Assembly: GCA_030373045.1 (NCBI GenBank)
Contig: JAUCPW010000009.1
Span: 26,093 to 90,092, forward strand
Source of the DNA: Candidatus Fermentibacter sp.
GTDB lineage: Bacteria; Fermentibacterota; Fermentibacteria; Fermentibacterales; Fermentibacteraceae
DNA: 64,000 nucleotides
Reading direction: 5' to 3'
Positions within the stretch are counted from its first letter, which is position 1; every line of letters begins with the position of its first letter. Position numbers and translations under genes: made by a program. Shown piece by piece: positions 58,723 through 64,000 of the stretch. The notes beneath the pieces were generated by a model, which did not search any database, was not told the DNA's origin, and saw only the letters and a list, made by a program, of their open reading frames with translations.

Positions 58723-60003
58723 TCAGCTCTTGGACAGCCCCAGATCCCTGATCTTGCTCGAGAGAGTCTGCCTGCTGACCCCGAGCCTGCGTGCGGCCTC
58801 GGTCCTGTTCCACCCGCACTCCTCGAGAGCCGCGAGCAGCATGGCCCTCTCGGCCTCGCGGGCAGCCCGCGAGGATGCATCCAGCAGCCCTCCGGTCGCT
58901 TTCACCGGCTCGGGGATCTCCAGATCCGCTCTCTCGATCTCCCTCCCCGCGGCGAGCGCACAGGCCCTGTGGATGATGCTCCGCAGCTCCCTGACGTTCC
59001 CCGGCCAGCCGTAGCCTTCCAGCGCGTCGACGGCCCCCGGCGGCAGAGGGCATCCGGGCCTCCCCGCCTCGGCCAGGAAATGCGCGGCGAGCGGGACGAT
59101 GTCACATCTCCTGTCACGCAGCGGCGGGATCGAGACGGGGAACTCCGAGAGCCTGAAGAAGAGGTCGGGCCTGTAGCGTCCGCATGCCGCCTCGGCAGCC
59201 AGGTCCCTGTTGCTTGCCGAGACGATCCTCACGTCCACCGTCCTCTGGACGGAGCCGCCCACCCTGGTGAAGGTCCGTTCCTGCAGAACCCTCAGGAGCT
59301 TCCCCTGGAGTGCGGGAGCCAGGTCTCCCACCTCGTCGAGGAAGATCGTGCCCCCGTCCGCCAGCTCGAACCTCCCGGGCCTGGGCGAATCGGCGCCTGT
59401 GTAGGCGCCCTTCTCGGCTCCGAACAGCTCGCTCTCGAGGAGCTCCGACGGGATCGCCGCGCAGTTCACCGGTATGAAGGGGCCGCAGGCCCTCTCGCTC
59501 ATGTCGTGGATCCTCCTGGCCAGGAGTTCCTTCCCGGTTCCGCTCTCGCCGAGCACGAGGACGTTGAGGCGGCTCCCGGAAGCCTTCGCGGCTCTGTCGA
59601 GAGCATCCCGGAACCCCCGGTCGGAGCCGACCATGCAGCCCGGCGAACCGGGCGAGAGGCCCGCCAGGAGCGCCGTCAGGCTCGACAGTTCGAACGGCTT
59701 GGTGATGAAGTCCCTCGCGCCGAGCTTCATCGCCCTGACGGCCAGGTCGATCGTGCCGAACGCCGTCATGAGGATCACCGGAGTAGCCGGTCTGTGGGTG
59801 GCGAATGCCGACAGGACCTCCAGCCCGTCGGCACCGGGAAGGCAGACATCGCACAGCACGGCGTCGAAGGAGGATCCGGGCGCGAGCGAAACCGCTTCGA
59901 GGCCGTCGGCGACGGCCGTGACTGCCCAGCCGTCCTCGGCGAGTGCCGCCGTCAGCATCGAGCGCATGCCCCTCTTGTCCTCGACCAGCAGGATCGACCT
60001 CAT
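58723..60003 (-). CDS. NtrC-family sigma54-dependent response regulator
   Basis: A 426-residue activator. The receiver domain has Asp 52 (CDVCLPGADG) and Lys 102 (ITKPFE). The AAA+ domain has GESGTGKE, the sigma54-contact loop ELFGAEKGAYTGA (GAYTGA is an accepted variant of GAFTGA) and FLDEVGDL. The C-terminal Fis-type HTH ends NRTEAARRLGVSRQTLSSKI. ATG 60003 overlaps the kinase stop by ATGA, so it pairs with that kinase. It ends the glycosyltransferase operon, so targets may include surface glycan genes. Confidence 0.94.
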   Translation of the reverse strand: MRSILLVEDKRGMRSMLTAALAEDGWAVTAVADGLEAVSLAPGSSFDAVLCDVCLPGADGLEVLSAFATHRPATPVILMTAFGTIDLAVRAMKLGARDFITKPFELSSLTALLAGLSPGSPGCMVGSDRGFRDALDRAAKASGSRLNVLVLGESGTGKELLARRIHDMSERACGPFIPVNCAAIPSELLESELFGAEKGAYTGADSPRPGRFELADGGTIFLDEVGDLAPALQGKLLRVLQERTFTRVGGSVQRTVDVRIVSASNRDLAAEAACGRYRPDLFFRLSEFPVSIPPLRDRRCDIVPLAAHFLAEAGRPGCPLPPGAVDALEGYGWPGNVRELRSIIHRACALAAGREIERADLEIPEPVKATGGLLDASSRAAREAERAMLLAALEECGWNRTEAARRLGVSRQTLSSKIRDLGLSKS

Positions 60004-61634
60004 CGTGCCTCCATCAGAGGAAGCATAACAACGAACGTGGCTCCTCCGCCCTCCCGGGCGCATGCCCTGAGATCCCCTCCGAACGACAGTGCGATCCTCT
60101 TCGCGAGCGTCAGACCCATCCCCATGTGGCCCTGGTCGCCCCGGGTCGAGAAGAACGGCTTGAGGACTACGGAGGGATCGGGAGGCAGGCCGTGCCCGCG
60201 GTCCGATACCGTGATCGTCAGCCATCCCTCCCCGGTTTCGAGCGAGAGTTCGATCATGCCTGACGGATCGGCATCCCGTGCGTTCCGGAGGAGGTTCACC
60301 ACGGCCTTCTCCAGCAGGGCCGGATCGGCCGCGACCGAACCGGTCGGACCCTGGGCGCGGACGTCGACGGGGCCCTGGATCTGCGAGGCCCATGAGCGCG
60401 CGGCCCTTACGAGGCCGGAAGCCTCCATCGCGACCGGGGAACCGGATCCTGCGGACGACATCATCTTGAAGGACTCGATCATCTTCAGGGCCGAATCCAC
60501 CTCGGCCCGCGCCTCTCCGATGAGTTCGAGCGCCCTGGGATCGTCCCTGCCCCTTGCGAGAAGGTCTATGAAGCCCGAGAGGGCGCACAGGGTGTTGCCC
60601 ATCTCGTGCGCGATGCCGGCGGACGCCGTGCCGAGCCCTGCCATCGCGGCCTCCTCGGCGAGGCGCCTCTCCAGGGCCCTCATGCCGCTCAGGTCGGTCG
60701 CGAGCACCGCCGTCATGCCTCCGGGAGAACGGCTCACCGATATGGAGAACACCTTCTCCCCTCCGTCCTCCTCGACGGTCCGTTCCGAGAGGCATGTCCC
60801 TCCCTCTCCCGCGGCGAGCATCTCCGAGACCACGGACCCGAGGGCGGTCCTGTCCTTCGGGAAGGGCTTCCCGCGGTCCTCCTGCACGATGCCGAAAAGA
60901 TCCTCGGCGGCGGCGTTGAAAGCCATGAGCCCGCCCTCGGGGTCGATCGCACACACCGGGGAGCCGACGGCCGACGTCATGGCGGAAACGCCGGCCTCTG
61001 CGATGTCAGCCCTCTCCTCGGCCTTCGATCTGAGGGCATCCAGCTCGGAATCCCTCTGTGCAAGCATGTCCACGAGCCTGGAGAAGGAGGCGCGAGCCGA
61101 GACGGCGCTTGTCGAGTCTCCCGCGCCCGACCTCCCGGCGTCGGCAAGAAGCCCTCTCAGGGGGGCGGTCAGATTCCTCGAGACATAGGAAGGCGACAGG
61201 AGGGCGAGCAGGACCAGCACCGCGGCGATCGCCCCGAGCAGGGGGCCCAGGCCTTCCCACGCCTCCCCGCCTGCCGGAGGGATGCGCACAGCCACCGTCG
61301 AGCCCCCGCGGACAGCGCTGCCGAACCAGTCGCCGCCTTCCGGAACGGCCTCCCCCGGCTCGAGGAGCAGGGCCTCCTCTGCTATCCCCGCTATCTCGTA
61401 CCTCCTGAAGAGGCCGGCCAGGGCCTCGGGTGACGGGCTGTCGCCGAGGCCGGACGCAAGTGCCTCCGCCACGAGGAATCCCCTGCCGCGCCTTTCGTCC
61501 TCGAGCCTCCTGCCCTCGAGCATGACGACGAGGAAGGACACGAGAGCCGCGAGTGCGGCGGCCCCGAGGGCGAGCCCGAGCAGCAGCTCGACTCCTACCA
61601 TGAACCTGCGCCCGCCGGTGCGGTTTGTGATCAT
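60000..61634 (-). CDS. Membrane histidine kinase
   Basis: A 544-residue sensor with two TM helices at about 15-37 and 130-148 enclosing a short extracytoplasmic domain of about 90 residues, a HAMP-like segment (RNLTAPLRGLL), a PAS-like domain near 205-315, the phospho-acceptor His 343 in GIAHEMGNTL, and an ATPase domain with NLLRNARDA (N box), DRGHGLP and GMGLTLAKRI. ATG 61634 overlaps the glycosyltransferase stop. It is the partner of the NtrC-type regulator. The signal is unknown. Confidence 0.93.
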   Translation of the reverse strand: MITNRTGGRRFMVGVELLLGLALGAAALAALVSFLVVMLEGRRLEDERRGRGFLVAEALASGLGDSPSPEALAGLFRRYEIAGIAEEALLLEPGEAVPEGGDWFGSAVRGGSTVAVRIPPAGGEAWEGLGPLLGAIAAVLVLLALLSPSYVSRNLTAPLRGLLADAGRSGAGDSTSAVSARASFSRLVDMLAQRDSELDALRSKAEERADIAEAGVSAMTSAVGSPVCAIDPEGGLMAFNAAAEDLFGIVQEDRGKPFPKDRTALGSVVSEMLAAGEGGTCLSERTVEEDGGEKVFSISVSRSPGGMTAVLATDLSGMRALERRLAEEAAMAGLGTASAGIAHEMGNTLCALSGFIDLLARGRDDPRALELIGEARAEVDSALKMIESFKMMSSAGSGSPVAMEASGLVRAARSWASQIQGPVDVRAQGPTGSVAADPALLEKAVVNLLRNARDADPSGMIELSLETGEGWLTITVSDRGHGLPPDPSVVLKPFFSTRGDQGHMGMGLTLAKRIALSFGGDLRACAREGGGATFVVMLPLMEAR

Positions 61635-62449
61635 CGGGCCCGGTTCCTCCTCCACTTCAGATAATCCAGCCATCCCGCGAGGAATTCCGTCCTTCCGCGT
61701 GCGAGCGACGAAGCGGCGTGGAACGGCAGGAAGGCGGCGGTCTCCATCCTCCTGCTGCGGAAATGCGCATCCATCAGTATGAAGCGGTTCCTCTCCCGCA
61801 TCCTCCTCATCGCGGTGCCGTGGCCCGCGCTCGCGGCATGCCTGTGGAGGACCCGGAAGCCCTCCGCCCTGCGGACCTCCATCCCGGCGGCGGAGGCCCT
61901 GAGACCGAGATCCACGTCCTCCCAGTACATGGGCGCATATCTGGTATCGAGCCCGCCCAGGGTCCTCCAGTGCCCGGTCCTGAACATCGAGCAGGCTCCC
62001 GAAGGGTAGGCCGTGCCGGAACCGCTCAGCGTCATCGCGAGGCCGAGCCTGAATCCGCACCCGAGGAGGCTCTCGTCTTCGCTGCCTCTCATGATCCGGG
62101 GCATGACGGCCATAACGTTATCAGGGGAGGATTCCAGGACGTCGGCCATGCCCGGGATCGAATCCGGCTGGACGATCACGTCGTTGTTGAGCAGGAACAG
62201 CAGCCCGTCATCCGCGACGGCGGCTCCGGTGTTGACGGAGTGGCAGAAGCCGCGCGGGCCTGCGTTCGGGACGAACCCGACCCCGGGGAAGAGGCCGGGG
62301 CCCGAGTCCGCCGTCCCGTCGGAGGATCCGTCGTCGACCACGATCACCCTCAGATCGAGGTTCCTTCCGGCGTCGAGGAGGGGAGGGATGCAGTCGGCCA
62401 GCAGATGGAGCCCGTTCCACGAAGGGATGACCGCGGTGACCCGCGTCAT
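61631..62449 (-). CDS. GT2 glycosyltransferase
   Basis: A 272-residue inverting GT-A glycosyltransferase: TAVIPSWNGLHLLADC, VIVVDDGSSDGTADS, FLLNNDVIVQPD with the metal DxD-like NND, and APMYWEDVDLGLR (the catalytic ED acid). The family includes rhamnosyl- and other surface-sugar transferases. ATG 62449 overlaps the next gene's stop. It ends in a basic tail KWRRNRAR. Confidence 0.9.
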   Translation of the reverse strand: MTRVTAVIPSWNGLHLLADCIPPLLDAGRNLDLRVIVVDDGSSDGTADSGPGLFPGVGFVPNAGPRGFCHSVNTGAAVADDGLLFLLNNDVIVQPDSIPGMADVLESSPDNVMAVMPRIMRGSEDESLLGCGFRLGLAMTLSGSGTAYPSGACSMFRTGHWRTLGGLDTRYAPMYWEDVDLGLRASAAGMEVRRAEGFRVLHRHAASAGHGTAMRRMRERNRFILMDAHFRSRRMETAAFLPFHAASSLARGRTEFLAGWLDYLKWRRNRAR

Positions 62450-64000
62450 ATTCCCGTGATCCTCACCCGGTCGAGGAAGATCCCCTCGCCGGGCGGATAG
62501 GACCCTTGCGGAGAGAGGATCAGCACACCGGCCCCGCCGGCACGGGGCATCTCCAGCACGATCAGGGTGTCCCGGGCGTTTCCGGCGGAAGGCGGCGGAG
62601 CCTGGCCCTCCCTCACCCTTCCGATCCAGTCCGGGAGGGGCTGCTGGGGTGTGGATGCTCCGGACAGCGCGGACCAGTCGCCCAAACGGGCGGCCAGCAC
62701 GGGTGGCTCCGCCCCGGAGGTGAACCCCCTGAGCACGAGTTCCACCCTGACCGAATCGCCGACACCGGGTTCCACGGGCAGCATGACTGCGTCTCCGGCT
62801 TCGCCCAGCCTGAGCAGCCTCTCCCTCGATCCGGGCCAGGCCATCCTCTCGGGCGGATCCTGAGAGAGGGGATAGAGGGAGCAGCCTATCCGGTAGTCGG
62901 GAGACAGATCCTCCGCCTCGTATACGCCGCGGGTCGAGGCGGCGAGCGCGACGGCGGCGGGAACGGCCAGCGCCGCCAGGACGAGGGCCGCCCCGTTCCT
63001 CCTCGCGAGCAGTAGGATCGAGAGGAGGACCCAGAACGCGAACCATGCCGCAGTCACAATCGCAGCGGGCCTGACCATCGAAGGGAAGGCCAGGCAGAGG
63101 TTGCCGGGCAGACCCCGGCCGAGGATGTCGAAGAATGCGTCGCAGCCGTCCAGGTGGTTGAAGCGCAGGCCCGGCACGGCGATGTACATGGCGGAGGCGA
63201 GTACCGACAATGCAAGGAGTGGCCGCGGTATGCCGCGGAAGCTGGCGGCGGACGCGGCCAGCGGCATGAGGGCGATGAAGAACCGCCCGGCCGGAGTGGG
63301 CATGGAGTGCCACTCCATGGGAGTCCAGATGACCAGGCCGGCGAGATAGAGAGATCCCGACACGAGCAGCGCCCGCCCGGCCGGAGTCTTCGCCCTCGCG
63401 AGCGCAACGGCTCCGGGGACGGCGGCGATCAGCCACGGAGCCCTCCAGAGGAGCCCGGCCTCCTGGTCGACAAGGGCGAAGACCGGCAGCCGGAGCAGGT
63501 CTCCTCCCGAGGACACGGTGCGGTTCCAGAGCGTGCTCAGGAATTCGACGTTCCCGTATCTCACCCAGAAGACCCTGCCTCCGAGCAGGTACCGGTCCGC
63601 CGCCAGGGCGACGGCGGTGAGTGCGATCACCGCGAGCGCCGTCCTTGCCGGCCCCATGCCCCTGCTGCCGGCGAGGGCGGCGATGACGAGGCCCGCTCCC
63701 AGCGGGGCGAATCTCAGCTTCAGGGCTGCGAGGGCCAGGGCAGCTGCGAGGGCGGTCAGGAGGGGTCTCCTGCCTCCGGCCCCGACAGCTCCGGCAGCCA
63801 CCAGCCCTGCCGCCGCCCAGTCGGCATACGCCAGCCCCGCACATGCAGCTCCCGGCAGGAGAAGAAGGGCCGCCGCACCAGCCATGGCGCCATCCTTCGA
63901 TCCGGCCGCCCCTGCGCATCTCCCGGCGAGCCACGCGGCCAGTATCGAGACGATCAGGGGCAGGATCCTGTACCCCGGTATCCCGAACCACAGGCCCGGG
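62446..64000 (-). CDS. Polytopic membrane protein, probable GT-C transferase; 5' end beyond window
   Basis: At least 518 residues; the frame is open to the right edge with no start seen, so the N-terminus, with a possible catalytic acid loop, is missing. The visible part has about ten hydrophobic segments up to residue 345 or so, then a soluble domain of about 150 residues beginning near STRGVYEAEDLSPDYRIG and ending LDRVRITGI. The topology resembles dolichol-phosphate-sugar transferases (PMT/ArnT-like). It is the first visible gene of the operon that includes the GT2, kinase and regulator. Confidence 0.65.
   Translation of the reverse strand, partial: PGLWFGIPGYRILPLIVSILAAWLAGRCAGAAGSKDGAMAGAAALLLLPGAACAGLAYADWAAAGLVAAGAVGAGGRRPLLTALAAALALAALKLRFAPLGAGLVIAALAGSRGMGPARTALAVIALTAVALAADRYLLGGRVFWVRYGNVEFLSTLWNRTVSSGGDLLRLPVFALVDQEAGLLWRAPWLIAAVPGAVALARAKTPAGRALLVSGSLYLAGLVIWTPMEWHSMPTPAGRFFIALMPLAASAASFRGIPRPLLALSVLASAMYIAVPGLRFNHLDGCDAFFDILGRGLPGNLCLAFPSMVRPAAIVTAAWFAFWVLLSILLLARRNGAALVLAALAVPAAVALAASTRGVYEAEDLSPDYRIGCSLYPLSQDPPERMAWPGSRERLLRLGEAGDAVMLPVEPGVGDSVRVELVLRGFTSGAEPPVLAARLGDWSALSGASTPQQPLPDWIGRVREGQAPPPSAGNARDTLIVLEMPRAGGAGVLILSPQGSYPPGEGIFLDRVRITGI

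Noticed and set aside
58708..58728. 6-bp hairpin AGCTGA/TCAGCT between gatE and the response regulator
   Set aside because: It arises because both convergent genes end in Ser-stop (AGCTGA); it has no T run, so it is weak support for a terminator.
1..64000. CRISPR arrays, insertion sequences, prophage genes, rRNA
   Set aside because: None seen: no regularly spaced repeats, no transposase motifs; the single tyrosine recombinase is a chromosomal XerC/D type.

Overview
This 64 kb window is a gene-dense, roughly two-thirds GC bacterial chromosome segment. I read 56 protein genes, two tRNAs and a handful of regulatory sites; no gap between genes exceeds about 240 bases. The organism looks like an uncultivated, probably anaerobic diderm of the FCB neighbourhood (Fermentibacterota- or Eisenbacteria-like; low confidence, based on gene content rather than a marker tree). 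Signs of anaerobic life are a double-activase/DUF2229 protein, a radical SAM enzyme, an acyl-CoA synthetase fused to a ferredoxin-like domain and a sodium-pumping decarboxylase beta subunit. Signs of a diderm are lipoproteins, a heptosyltransferase-like GT9, TatA, MglA GTPases and STT3/TMEM260-like membrane glycosyltransferases. Many genes start with GTG or TTG, and two appear to start with CTG.

Layout: 1-5.7 kb (minus), an M18 aminopeptidase cut by the window edge, the 1,417-residue activase fusion and a small lipoprotein. 5.8-10.6 kb (plus), two tandem AlkP-superfamily phosphohydrolases and a membrane protein. 10.5-12.3 kb (minus), a small RHH-like protein, an APS-kinase-like protein without its P-loop, and ATP sulfurylase. 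12.4-15 kb (plus), an ABC-2 exporter with two accessory proteins. 15-17 kb, a GNAT and two HTH-less cyclic-nucleotide-binding proteins, ending in a 70-bp near-repeat. 17.1-21.5 kb (minus), smpB, amidase, GerM-like, murI, rph, rdgB, resembling the Bacillus racE-gerM-rph operon. tRNA-Leu follows, converging on the decarboxylase beta subunit and an RmlC-like epimerase. 23.5-28.6 kb (plus with one minus insert), nth, a repeat-built secreted protein, then radical SAM plus SucC-ferredoxin plus SucD.

28.6-37.2 kb (minus) is one overlapping unit from tRNA-Gly through a secreted protein, PgsA, TPR, GT9-like, GT9, PolA, a sulfatase-fold lipoprotein and a GNAT. 37.2-40.8 kb holds dapF, an STT3-like protein and MglA. 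40.9-56.9 kb (minus) is a nearly continuous run: hpf, hprK, ptsH, ptsI, a sugar nucleotidyltransferase, two GT4s, a Gx-type transporter, a DUF4321-like protein, tatA, a second mglA, a zinc-finger/L7-L12-like membrane protein, topA, xerC and a DUF2723 glycosyltransferase. It is read from a near-consensus promoter. 57-58.7 kb carries a GatE homologue, an archaeal-type subunit. 58.7-64 kb (minus) is a glycosyltransferase/two-component (sigma54 activator) operon that runs off the window.

Functionally the window mixes housekeeping (PolA, TopA, RNase PH, SmpB, MurI, DapF, PgsA) with cell-surface glycan assembly and signalling. The PTS proteins EI, HPr and HPr kinase occur without any visible sugar permease, and the two MglA GTPases point to polarity or motility control.
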